A stretch of DNA of 64,000 bases from Listeria immobilis (GCF_014322765.1 NZ_JAASTZ010000004.1:124001-188000); one strand, 5' to 3'; positions 48,116 through 55,959 are shown, counted from the first letter of the stretch. Notes: generated by a model from the letters alone, not told the origin. Translations and numbers: made by a program.

Positions 48116-48298
48116 TTACTTTTCTTCAACATACGTAGACTGATAGTATTCATTCTCTTCTGAAAACACCATAGACTTAATAATAGTTTGCGTTTTTTTA
48201 TCCAAATTTTGAAATTTAGTAGGCTCACTAGAAGTACCCATCATTGTAACAAAAAGCAATCCAACAATTAATAATCCTCCCCATTTAAGCTTTTTTAT
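48116..48298 (-). CDS. Small exported or membrane peptide with non-standard start
   Basis: The frame ends FSEENEYYQSTYVEEK and begins with a signal-like KKLKWGGLLIVGLLFVTMMG. The natural start would be at 48298, seven bases after GGTGGG, but that codon is ATA, not ATG. The open frame extends to 48349, yet there the DNA contains the probable -10 box TATAAT (48320s). So this is a gene read from a rare ATA start, or one whose start has decayed. About 60 residues. Confidence 0.45.
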   Translation of the reverse strand: MKKLKWGGLLIVGLLFVTMMGTSSEPTKFQNLDKKTQTIIKSMVFSEENEYYQSTYVEEK

Positions 48299-48319
48299 TT
48301 TCCCACCGCCATTGAAAAA

Positions 48320-48350
48320 ATTATAGCACATAAACAAAATGTATAACAAA
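48320..48350 (-). promoter_or_regulatory. Promoter of the secreted cassette
   Basis: Minus strand: -35 TTGTTA, 18-bp spacer, -10 TATAAT preceded by TGC (extended -10). It aligns base by base with the weaker promoter of the protease operon. Confidence 0.55.
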
Positions 48351-48421
48351 AAAAGTAATGAAATGCCCGATTCTTGTCATGAACGACTAAAAATAGACCT
48401 TATTTAGAATAATTACTATAC
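48339..48421 (-). repeat. Shared regulatory segment, copy B (secreted cassette)
   Basis: Gap-free match to 46565-46647; the core with TTCTTGTCATGAA is identical over about 27 bases. Located just upstream of and overlapping the cassette promoter. Confidence 0.8.
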
Positions 48422-48780
48422 AATTTGTGTCGAATCAGGATTTTATACATCCAAAGCATCACAACAAGAGTCGTTATTCACAGATTATTCATTATAAAAT
48501 TAAGACCTCACAAAACGTTCACTAATTGGCATGTTTTTATGTATTTTTTCAAGTCATTCATCACTAATTAGTGAAATAATTAACATTTTAAAATAATCCC
48601 GAATGAATAATTGTGTATATTTATTAGTTTGGAGTGAAAATCTCTGCTAACTATTGATTCATAATATAAGAATATGTAATACTGGTCTTGTGAATTTATT
48701 TCAAATTTCATTCAACTATTAGCTGTTCAAATTAACTGCGACACTGCGCTAAAAAGTTCGGTGTATTTTTTTTGCATAAA
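48422..48780. other. Non-coding stretch with a perfect palindrome
   Basis: No plausible gene on either strand. It holds the perfect 14-bp palindrome TCACTAATTAGTGA (48561-48574) and, about 50 bp before it, a half copy TTCACTAATT (48508-48518 region). Confidence 0.4.
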
Positions 48781-48810
48781 AGAAGCCCTAACGGTGAGGT
48801 TAGGCTAAAG
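48781..48810 (-). terminator. Terminator-like hairpin inside the element
   Basis: Minus strand: AGCCTAAC/GTTAGGGCT stem followed by TCTTTTATGC. It would stop transcription entering from the integrase side. Confidence 0.5.
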
Positions 48811-49007
48811 ATGAAAATTATATAGGTCTTTCAGTTTACACTTCAATTTATGGGATGAAAATGAACCTACTTTATATCATGATTCTGTAAAAAAAGAAAT
48901 TAGCTTTTAAAAAGAAGTGCCCTTCCTGGGTTTTTCTTTAGAAATAAAAGCAGAACATAGGTACTAACAATAACTTTGAAAAGACGAATAATAATGCCCT
49001 GGACTAA

Positions 49008-50032
49008 ATGGGAACAAACAAAGCATTTAGGAATATATGAGTATTCGACAAAAAAGGAAAACGTTACGGAATCCGAGTACGTTACAATCAAGGTAATAAG
49101 TATCTTGAAAAAAGCAAATCTGGGTTTAAAACCTTAGCATTTGCTAAAGTTTATAAAAACGAGATTGAAAATTTAAAGTATAGTAAAAAATCATATGTTT
49201 TCGAAAATCAAAAATTAACTTTAAATTTCTGGTTTGATTCTTATATGGAAATGTTTAAAAAAAGAAAAAGAGCAAGGATACAATAGCAAATAAATATTGT
49301 GTTTATAAAAATCACTTAGAATTCCCTTTTGGTAATTATTATTTAATTGATATAAGTTTAGAAATATATGAAGAGTTTTTACGAGAAAAGCTTGAAGAAG
49401 GATACGCATAAAACACGGTTAAAGCAATTCATAAATTGAAGAAATCAATTTTGAACTCTGCTGTCAGATACGAAAAGCTAGACAAGAATAGACTTCAATA
49501 CGCAGAAATTGAACAATTAGACGCGGCGGAAGCCATTAAACTTAAGGTGTTAGAGACTGACGAATTCAATGTATTTATATCTGCTTGTAGAACATTTTTT
49601 ACTAAATAAGATTTTTCTATGATCTATCTTGCTATTTAGGGAATGTGGCGAGGAGAAGAAATGGGTGTAAAACTCAAAAACCTTGCCTTCGACTATGTTA
49701 AGCAACAAGTTCGTATAACTTTAAAGTCTACTTGTACGCTTCGAACAGCTGAAGGAAAAGGAACAAAAACGCCTGCTGGTAGACGAACACTATTACTTGA
49801 TGAAGAAGGTTATCATTTACTAAAATATTCAGTGGAAAAAGCGGTTACCATCGCCAAAGATCATGGATCCGTTTTACATCAAAATGATTTTATTTTTAGA
49901 AATCCAGTCTCTAATCGTCCTTGGGCACTTACTCGCATGAATGATTTGACAATTATATGGTATTCATACGAAATCACGAATAGTAAAAAACCCGTAATGC
50001 CAATAGAATCACGGGTTTTTAATGTCGTATAA
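49008..50032 (+). pseudogene. Decayed tyrosine-type phage integrase
   Basis: Pieces in shifting frames give an integrase N-terminus (TKHLGIYEYSTKKGKRYGIRV), then FKTLAFAKVYKNEIENL, a core-binding region (LTLNFWFDSYMEMF ... EEFLREKLEEGYA) and part of the catalytic domain (GMWRGEEMGVKLKNL ... AGRRTLLLD ... FIFRNP). At least two frameshifts (near 49054 and 49260) and three in-frame stops (49409, 49607, 49637) break it, and the C-terminal HxxR...Y part is missing. The box I position that should be the catalytic arginine reads Trp in GMWRGE. Only the last 130 codons remain open. Confidence 0.85.
49986..50022 (-). terminator. Terminator now serving tsf
   Basis: AAAAACCCGT/ACGGGTTTTT stem with T-runs on both strands, about 30 bp after the tsf stop and inside the element end. 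Confidence 0.8.
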
Positions 50033-50050
50033 AATCTCATACTAAATTCG

Positions 50051-50075
50051 AATTATTTTTTCACTTGGGACATAA
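50051..50075 (-). repeat. Right attachment-site repeat within tsf 3' end
   Basis: Identical 25 bases to 46941-46965; covers the last seven codons plus stop of tsf. Confidence 0.85.
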
Positions 50076-50937
50076 CTTCTTCTACAAAGTTATCTTCTTT
50101 TTTCTCGATTCCTTCGCCTACTTCGAAACGTACGAATGATGCTACTTTACCACCGTTTTGTTTCACGTATTCACCTACAGTGATATCAGGGTTTTTAACG
50201 AAAGGTTGGTCTTCTAAGGAAATTTCGCTTAGATATTTTTTCAAACGACCTTCTACCATTTTTTCAACGATATTAGCTGGTTTTCCTTCGTTTAATGCTT
50301 GTTGAGTTAACACTTCTTTTTCGTGTTCCACTTCTTCTGTTGAAACATCTTCACGAGAAATGTATTTAGGATTGATTGCAGCGATATGCATAGCAACATC
50401 TTTTGCAACTGCTGCATCCTTAGTTCCTTCAAGAAGTGTAAGTACACCAATACGTCCGTTCATGTGGATATACTCACCAAAAGCAGATTCATCCGCTTTT
50501 TCTTTTACTTCGAAGCGACGAAGAGAAATATTTTCACCGATTTTTGTAATTGCTTCTGTGATATAATCTTGAACAGTTTGTCCATTAGGCATTTCAGTTT
50601 TAAGTGCTTCTTCTAGGCTATCTGGGCGAACTGCAAGAATTTGTTTAGCAAGTGCATCAACTAATTGTTGGAAGTTATCATTTTTAGCTACAAAATCTGT
50701 TTCAGCATTTACTTCAAGTACTACGGCATGTTTATCGTTGCTGATTACATGTGTCATACCTTCAGAAGCAATACGGTCAGATTTTTTCGCTGCTTTAGCG
50801 ATTCCTTTTTCACGAAGAAAATCAATTGCTTTTTCCATATCTCCTTCAGTTTCTACAAGTGCTTTTTTACAATCCATCATACCAGCACCAGTTTTTTCAC
50901 GTAATTCTTTTACCATTTGAGCTGTAATATTTGCCAT
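50053..50937 (-). CDS. tsf: Elongation factor Ts
   Basis: The 294-residue nucleotide exchange factor for EF-Tu. N-terminal UBA-like domain [23 protein letters not shown] and the catalytic TDFVAKND motif are present, with KYISREDVS in the core. GGAGGG ribosome site before ATG 50937. Its 3' end serves as integration site of the adjoining element; the reading frame and stop are intact. Confidence 0.97.
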   Translation of the reverse strand: MANITAQMVKELREKTGAGMMDCKKALVETEGDMEKAIDFLREKGIAKAAKKSDRIASEGMTHVISNDKHAVVLEVNAETDFVAKNDNFQQLVDALAKQILAVRPDSLEEALKTEMPNGQTVQDYITEAITKIGENISLRRFEVKEKADESAFGEYIHMNGRIGVLTLLEGTKDAAVAKDVAMHIAAINPKYISREDVSTEEVEHEKEVLTQQALNEGKPANIVEKMVEGRLKKYLSEISLEDQPFVKNPDITVGEYVKQNGGKVASFVRFEVGEGIEKKEDNFVEEVMSQVKK

Positions 50938-50968
50938 TTAATTTCCCTCCAATTTTTCTCTTTAAAAA

Positions 50969-50997
50969 AGGTGATAAGAATAGTGCCTTATCACCTT
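50969..50997 (-). terminator. Intercistronic terminator between rpsB and tsf
   Basis: Minus strand AAGGTGATAAG/CTTATCACCTT, perfect 11-bp stem followed by TTTTTT, between two translation genes. Partial termination would lower tsf relative to rpsB. Confidence 0.8.
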
Positions 50998-51016
50998 GAA
51001 AGTTTCAAATAAAATC

Positions 51017-51766
51017 TTATGCTTCCGTAGTTTCTTCTGTAGCTTTTTCTTCTACAGGAGCAACTTCGGCTTCCGTTAACTCTTCCCCTTGGTTTACTTC
51101 AATGATAGCGTCTGCCATTTTAGCAGTTAATAGTTTAACCGCACGAATAGCATCATCATTTGCAGGGATTACGTAGTCGATTTCATCCGGATCACAGTTT
51201 GTATCAACAATACCGATGATAGGAATATGAAGTTTACGAGCTTCTGCAACCGCAATACGTTCTTTGCGTGGGTCAACGATGAATAATGCATCTGGAAGAC
51301 CTTTCATGTCTTTGATTCCGCCTAAGAAGCGTTCTAATTTTTCTTGTTCTTTTTTAAGAAGGACAACTTCTTTTTTAGGAAGGACTTCAAAAGTTCCATC
51401 AGCTTCCATTTTTTCGATTTTTTTAAGGTGTTGAATACGTTTTTGAATAGTTTCAAAGTTAGTTAAAGTTCCACCTAACCAACGATGATTCACGAAGTAT
51501 TGTCCAGAACGGATAGCTTCGTCGCGAACGGATTCTTGTGCTTGTTTTTTAGTTCCTACAAACAGGATAGTTCCGTTGTCGCTAGCTACTTCACGCATGA
51601 AGTTGAAAGCTTCGTCTACTTTTTTCACTGTTTTTTGTAGGTCAATGATATAAATACCATTTCTTTCTGTGAAGATATATTTCTTCATTTTTGGGTTCCA
51701 ACGACGAGTCTGATGACCGAAGTGAACGCCAGCTTCTAATAATTGTTTCATTGAAATAACAGGCAT
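51017..51766 (-). CDS. rpsB: 30S ribosomal protein S2
   Basis: A 249-residue small-subunit ribosomal protein. N-terminal [24 protein letters not shown] is characteristic, with acidic C-terminal tail. TAGGAGGG ribosome site. First gene of rpsB-tsf. Confidence 0.97.
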   Translation of the reverse strand: MPVISMKQLLEAGVHFGHQTRRWNPKMKKYIFTERNGIYIIDLQKTVKKVDEAFNFMREVASDNGTILFVGTKKQAQESVRDEAIRSGQYFVNHRWLGGTLTNFETIQKRIQHLKKIEKMEADGTFEVLPKKEVVLLKKEQEKLERFLGGIKDMKGLPDALFIVDPRKERIAVAEARKLHIPIIGIVDTNCDPDEIDYVIPANDDAIRAVKLLTAKMADAIIEVNQGEELTEAEVAPVEEKATEETTEA

Positions 51767-51906
51767 TGTGTTATTCCCTCCTATTGGTTTATTTTTTGCG
51801 GATAACCGCCCTCCGCATGGATCAACCAGCTGAAAAACTTGAGCAAATAATCGTCAAGCACCTTCCCAGTCTGTCACCGTGCGTGTGTGATTTAACACTA
51901 ACAATA
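51767..51906 (-). promoter_or_regulatory. Long structured leader of rpsB
   Basis: About 135 bases between promoter and ATG with stems CTTGA/TCAAG and GCGGA/TCCGC (51798-51816), more GC-rich than surrounding non-coding DNA. It could be the target for S2 autoregulation; not proven by sequence. Confidence 0.4.
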
Positions 51907-51935
51907 AATATAACATAATAACACTAAATTTGCAA
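51907..51935 (-). promoter_or_regulatory. Promoter of rpsB-tsf
   Basis: Minus strand: -35 TTGCAA (51930-51935), 17-bp spacer, -10 TATATT (51907-51912). Confidence 0.65.
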
Positions 51936-52068
51936 GTTAAAGTTACATCTTTCCCTGCTACTAGTCTATAATGTAAACCTAGCAAATACAAAGTAATTTT
52001 TTAGCATTACTGTACAGTATTTTAGTTTTGTTCTCCTCGTATTCTTGAAAAAAACTTGACTTTCTTTT

Positions 52069-52095
52069 CTTTCAAATGCAAAATACATTTGAAAG
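52069..52095. promoter_or_regulatory. Perfect inverted repeat over the start region of the small membrane protein gene
   Basis: CTTTCAAATG-N7-CATTTGAAAG, 10-bp arms. The right arm includes most of the AAAGG ribosome site, and a TTGACT -35-like box lies just upstream. Either an operator or an RNA hairpin masking translation. Confidence 0.5.
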
Positions 52096-52106
52096 GTATG
52101 ATTAAT

Positions 52107-52433
52107 GTGAAAAAATGGGGATTACGTATTTTAGTTATTCTAATTATTATTTTGGTTCTACTTTGGGCTACTGGAATTTTAAAACTAAGTTATGTAAATT
52201 TAAATGACACAGAAACAGTTGCAGAGATAACTCAAATTAAAAGAACAATTGAAGAAAAAGAATCAGGTGATGTTTATAAATTTTATATTACCTATAAAAC
52301 AAAAGATCAACAAACTATAAAAACACATTTCCGAAAAGCTATTAATGTATACGAAGCCAATTACTATCAAGTTGGAAACAAGATTAAAATTCGTTATTCA
52401 AACTGGACACCTTCTGTTTGTGTAGCCATTTAA
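52107..52433 (+). CDS. Small membrane-anchored protein, unknown function
   Basis: About 108 residues: one N-terminal membrane helix (LRILVILIIILVLLWATGIL) and an exported or cytosolic beta-rich domain with YKFYITYKTKDQQTIKTHF and YYQVGNKIKIRYS, resembling DUF3592-type folds. I chose GTG at 52107, placed ten bases after AAAGG; an upstream ATG at 52056 lacks a ribosome site. It stands alone. Confidence 0.65.
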   Translation: MKKWGLRILVILIIILVLLWATGILKLSYVNLNDTETVAEITQIKRTIEEKESGDVYKFYITYKTKDQQTIKTHFRKAINVYEANYYQVGNKIKIRYSNWTPSVCVAI

Positions 52434-52468
52434 TTACCATAACATCTCTTTTCTCGTAAATATCGTAC

Positions 52469-52499
52469 AAAAAGCGCCAGATTTATCTGAGCGCTTTTT
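52469..52499. terminator. Bidirectional terminator
   Basis: AAAAAGCGC..CAGA/TCTG..GCGCTTTTT between the small membrane protein gene and convergent murP. Confidence 0.88.
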
Positions 52500-52516
52500 G
52501 GATAGTATTCAATGAC

Positions 52517-53965
52517 TTATAACTCCACGCGTTCCATTGCATCTTTCGGTGTGCCAAAGAAATAAGTTAGGATAAATCCGCCTAAGTATGCTGCAACTAA
52601 ACCAATGACATAAGAAAGCCATTCGTTATTAGCGATTAGTGGAATAAGTGCTACTCCAGATGGGCCGATTGCAATTGCTCCGACATTTCCAAAGAAGCCA
52701 ATTACTGCCCCGCCAATACCACCTCCAAGACAAGCTGTTAGGAATGGCTTACCAAGTGGAATGGTTACACCGTAAATCAAAGGCTCACCGATACCTAAAA
52801 TACCAACAGGAAGACCACCTTTGATCATATTTACAAGTGGTTTATTTTTACGACAGCGAATCCATAAAGCAATGGAAGCACCAACTTGTCCGCCACCTGC
52901 CATAGCGAGAATAGGTAATAAGATTGTGTAACCATTTTGAGCAATCATTTCTACATGAATTGGTGTTAAAACTTGGTGTAAGCCGAACATAACCATTGGT
53001 AAGAATAGTGTTCCTAAAACAAATCCTGCAAAAACACCACCAACTTCAATAACCCAGTTAATACCATTGACTAGTCCGTCTGATACTAATCCTGCAAATG
53101 GCATAATTAAGAAAATAGTTATTAAACCAATAATTAACAAAACTAGTGTGGGTGTAACAATAATGTCAATGGCATTGGGAATAATTTTGCGCAAGTTTTT
53201 TTCGAGTACACACATAAGCCAAACAGCTAGTAAAACTCCAATAATACCGCCTTGCCCTGCTGATATTGGGTTTCCAGTGAAAATATTGGTAATTGTATGC
53301 CCTTCTGCTAATCCAGAAAGAAGTGTAATCCCCGCAATTCCTCCACCAAGTACCGGTGTGCCGCCAAATTCATTTGCAGTGTTAATCCCTACATAAATTG
53401 CTAAGAAGTAAAATATACCTTTATTAATGACTCCTAGAATATCCACATATTGAGTCCAAACCGCTGCATCTAAGTATCCGGCCGTTATGTTGTTTGTTAT
53501 AATGGCTGCTATACCTGCAATTAAACCTGCCCCAACAAATCCTGGAATTAATGGAACAAAAATATTTGATATAGATTTTAATAGCCGTTTAAAGCCGGAA
53601 GAATTATTTTGTTTAGCTTTCATTTCAGCTTTTGTTTTGGAAGCTTTTTCTTCTACTAGTTCTTTACCAGTTTTTGTCTCACTATCAAGATTTTCTTGAA
53701 TAGTTTCACCGATTTTGACACCGGCCATCTCAGCCATAGCAGCAGCTACCTTATTGACAACACCTGGTCCAACTATAATTTGTAATGTATCATCTTCCAC
53801 CACGCCAATGACACCTGGTACTTTTTTTAATTCTGCAATATCCACAAGATTACTATCAATAATACCTAGTCGCACTCTTGTCATACAATGAGCAATTCTT
53901 GAAACGTTACCCATTCCACCGACGTGAATAAATATTTGTTTGCCGATTTCTGCTTCTTTTGTCAT
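52517..53965 (-). CDS. murP: PTS N-acetylmuramic acid transporter, EIIBC
   Basis: A 482-residue phosphotransferase permease: EIIB domain with the phospho-cysteine in RIAHCMTRVRLGI (near residue 27), a charged linker, then the ten-helix EIIC domain of the glucose/sucrose class (GIGEPLIYGVTIPLGKPF). There is no EIIA domain, so it must borrow one. Specificity for N-acetylmuramic acid is inferred from its place 12 bp after murQ; the imported product would be MurNAc-6-phosphate. Confidence 0.85.
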   Translation of the reverse strand: MTKEAEIGKQIFIHVGGMGNVSRIAHCMTRVRLGIIDSNLVDIAELKKVPGVIGVVEDDTLQIIVGPGVVNKVAAAMAEMAGVKIGETIQENLDSETKTGKELVEEKASKTKAEMKAKQNNSSGFKRLLKSISNIFVPLIPGFVGAGLIAGIAAIITNNITAGYLDAAVWTQYVDILGVINKGIFYFLAIYVGINTANEFGGTPVLGGGIAGITLLSGLAEGHTITNIFTGNPISAGQGGIIGVLLAVWLMCVLEKNLRKIIPNAIDIIVTPTLVLLIIGLITIFLIMPFAGLVSDGLVNGINWVIEVGGVFAGFVLGTLFLPMVMFGLHQVLTPIHVEMIAQNGYTILLPILAMAGGGQVGASIALWIRCRKNKPLVNMIKGGLPVGILGIGEPLIYGVTIPLGKPFLTACLGGGIGGAVIGFFGNVGAIAIGPSGVALIPLIANNEWLSYVIGLVAAYLGGFILTYFFGTPKDAMERVEL

Positions 53966-53977
53966 TATTCCAGCTCC

Positions 53978-54868
53978 TTATTTTTTGATGGTATTTCGAA
54001 CAAATCCTTTTGCTGCTTTTAATTTTTCTAATGCTACTTCTTTACTTGAATCAGTTAAAATCATTACGATAGCAACTTTGACATGTCTTCCAGATGTTTC
54101 ATAAAATCTACTTGCTGTCTCATAATCGACTTCTGTTGCTTCCATAATAATTCTCTTAGAACGTTCTTCTAATTTTTTATTTGTCGATAAAACGTCTACC
54201 ATTAAGTTCTTATAAACTTTCCCAATACCTACCATTGATGCTGTTGAAATCATGTTCAGTACTAGCTTCTGTGCTGTACCGGCTTTTAATCTAGTAGAGC
54301 CAGTTAAAACTTCAGCTCCAGTCACAATTTCCACCGCTATATCCGCATGTGCAGAAATTTCAGCATTAGCATTACAAGATATTGCGCCTGTTTTTGCACC
54401 AATTGAGTTTGCATAATCCAATGCACCAATCACATATGGTGTTCGCCCACTCGCTGCAATACCAATAACAAAATCATGTTTAGTTAATTGAATTTCCTTT
54501 AAATCAGCCTGTCCAAGCGATATAGAGTCCTCTGCTCCTTCTACGGCAGTTACAAAAGCTTTCTCTCCACCAGCAATTAAACCAATAACCTGCTCTTTTG
54601 CAACGCCAAACGTAGGGACACATTCTGCTGCGTCAAGCACACCTAACCTTCCGCTAGTCCCAGCTCCGAGATAAATTAATCTTCCCCCTTGTTCAAAACT
54701 GTTGATGACACCGCTTACAATACGTTCAATTTGAGGTAAGACTTTCTTGATAGCAGTTGGAACTGTTGCATCTTCTTCATTCATAACTGCTAAAATTTCT
54801 TTTGGCGAAAGTGTATCTAAATCAACTGTTTTTTTATTTCGCCCTTCTGTTCCTAAATTCTCTAGCAT
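53978..54868 (-). CDS. murQ: N-acetylmuramic acid 6-phosphate etherase
   Basis: A 296-residue SIS-domain enzyme that splits the lactyl ether of MurNAc-6-phosphate to GlcNAc-6-phosphate and D-lactate. Signature YLGAGTSGRLGVLDAAECVPTFG is complete, including the catalytic glutamate, and IGIAASGRTPYVIGAL follows. It recycles cell wall sugars and is cotranscribed with murP. Confidence 0.95.
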   Translation of the reverse strand: MLENLGTEGRNKKTVDLDTLSPKEILAVMNEEDATVPTAIKKVLPQIERIVSGVINSFEQGGRLIYLGAGTSGRLGVLDAAECVPTFGVAKEQVIGLIAGGEKAFVTAVEGAEDSISLGQADLKEIQLTKHDFVIGIAASGRTPYVIGALDYANSIGAKTGAISCNANAEISAHADIAVEIVTGAEVLTGSTRLKAGTAQKLVLNMISTASMVGIGKVYKNLMVDVLSTNKKLEERSKRIIMEATEVDYETASRFYETSGRHVKVAIVMILTDSSKEVALEKLKAAKGFVRNTIKK

Positions 54869-54888
54869 CTAACCACTCCTTCCAACAC

Positions 54889-54917
54889 AGTATAATATAA
54901 ATGAAATAAAATTTCAA
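54889..54917 (-). promoter_or_regulatory. Promoter of murQP with embedded operator
   Basis: Minus strand: -35 TTGAAA (54912-54917), 17-bp spacer, -10 TATACT (54889-54894). The perfect palindrome TGAAAT-AAA-ATTTCA (54902-54916) lies across the -35 box and spacer, the natural place for repression by the adjacent RpiR-type regulator. Confidence 0.65.
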
Positions 54918-54969
54918 CATATATTTTAAAATTTAAAACTTTTGTTTATCAAAGCTTTTTAATGCTCCG

Positions 54970-55015
54970 TAAAAAAGATAGGAACTAGCTACATTTCATA
55001 AGCTAGTTCCTATCT
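54970..55015 (-). terminator. Terminator of the rpiR-type gene
   Basis: Perfect 15-bp stem AGATAGGAACTAGCT/AGCTAGTTCCTATCT followed on the minus strand by TTTTTTA. It separates the regulator from murQP. Confidence 0.9.
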
Positions 55016-55019
55016 CTAT

Positions 55020-55871
55020 TTATTCTCTAAAACGGTTTGTCGCTTCTCGAGATTGTTTAATTTGTTCAATCATTTCATCATAGTGGTGAGACGCATAGTA
55101 GTAAAATAAAATATCAACTACTAGCAATTGCGCCTGTCTTGAACTAGTTGCTGTACTTCTGATTTCGGCTTCTGGGGCACGTGAAGTTTCTAAAGATAAA
55201 TCGGCTCGTTCTTTTAATTTATTATGACCAAAACGTGTGAGACTAATGACAAGAACATTGTTTAATTTAGCTTGCTCAACCAGTTGTAATACTTCGGACG
55301 TTTCGCCACTATTAGAAATAGCAATAAAAACAGCTCTTTTCTTTCCTGTAGCAAAAGCCATTGCAAGAACATGCGCATCTTGAGTGGCTAAAACATGCTT
55401 TCCTGCTCGCAACCACTTTTGAGAGATGTCTTCTGCCACTAGCCAAGAAGCACCAACACCATAAGTATAAATTGTATCTGCGTCGCCTAGTAAATCACAT
55501 GCCTCTAAAATTTTGGTTTCATTTAGCTGACTTGCCGTATCATTCATTGTTTGAATCATATTAGAAACTAATTTTTCTGTAATAGTATGAAAGTCTTCAT
55601 TTGGTTCAATGTCGTAATATCCTTTTTTTTGTGGTTTCACTAAATCAAGTGATAATTGTCGCTTTAATTCAGGAAAGCTTTGAAGACCAATTGATTTACA
55701 GAAACGGACAACTGCTGCCCCGCTCGCGTCTGCTTGTTGAGCTAGTTTATGAATCGATGCTGTAGTTGTAAATTCAGGATTCGCTAATACTGCTTGTCCA
55801 ATTTTTTTTTCTGATTTTGGCAAGTCGTCTAAAATGCCTTCTATTCGATTGATAATACTACCATTACTCAT
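55020..55871 (-). CDS. murR: RpiR-family regulator of the mur cassette (MurR-like)
   Basis: About 283 residues: N-terminal helix-turn-helix domain (SIHKLAQQADASGAAVVRFCKSIG) and a C-terminal SIS sugar-phosphate domain (IYTYGVGASWLVAEDISQKW ... AISNSGETSEVLQLV). MurNAc-6-phosphate is the likely effector, from context. ATG at 55871 is chosen because TGGAG stands 8 bases upstream; the frame from 55916 has no ribosome site. It forms its own transcript, ending at a strong terminator before murQ. Confidence 0.85.
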   Translation of the reverse strand: MSNGSIINRIEGILDDLPKSEKKIGQAVLANPEFTTTASIHKLAQQADASGAAVVRFCKSIGLQSFPELKRQLSLDLVKPQKKGYYDIEPNEDFHTITEKLVSNMIQTMNDTASQLNETKILEACDLLGDADTIYTYGVGASWLVAEDISQKWLRAGKHVLATQDAHVLAMAFATGKKRAVFIAISNSGETSEVLQLVEQAKLNNVLVISLTRFGHNKLKERADLSLETSRAPEAEIRSTATSSRQAQLLVVDILFYYYASHHYDEMIEQIKQSREATNRFRE

Positions 55872-55920
55872 CAGCTTTTCTCCATTCCATTTTTCGTCAT
55901 TATACCAAATAACCAACTAA

Positions 55921-55955
55921 AAATAAAACTGCCAGCTAAAAAGCCAGCAGTTTTT
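55921..55955 (-). terminator. Terminator of leuS
   Basis: Minus strand AAACTGCTGGC/GCTGGCAGTTTT hairpin, T-rich tail TTTTATTTTT, directly after the leuS stop. Confidence 0.85.
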
Positions 55956-55959
55956 ACTT

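Larger units (their letters stand above)
46941..50075. mobile_element. Remnant of a site-specific integrative element at the 3' end of tsf
   Basis: About 3.1 kb bounded by 25-bp direct repeats of the tsf 3' end. Inside are a decayed tyrosine integrase next to the tsf side, a fragment resembling an IS3-type transposase, and a three-gene cassette for secreted proteins. Integration preserved the tsf coding end, the common design of elements using 3' ends of essential genes. The integrase is broken, so the element is fixed unless helped in trans. Confidence 0.8.

Noticed and set aside
49221-49409. Minus-strand frame opposite the integrase pseudogene
   Set aside because: No ribosome site; arises from the AT-rich complementary strand.
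49643-50032. A 129-codon open frame as an independent gene
   Set aside because: It is the last open part of the decayed integrase; the catalytic domain is incomplete and no proper ribosome site precedes it.
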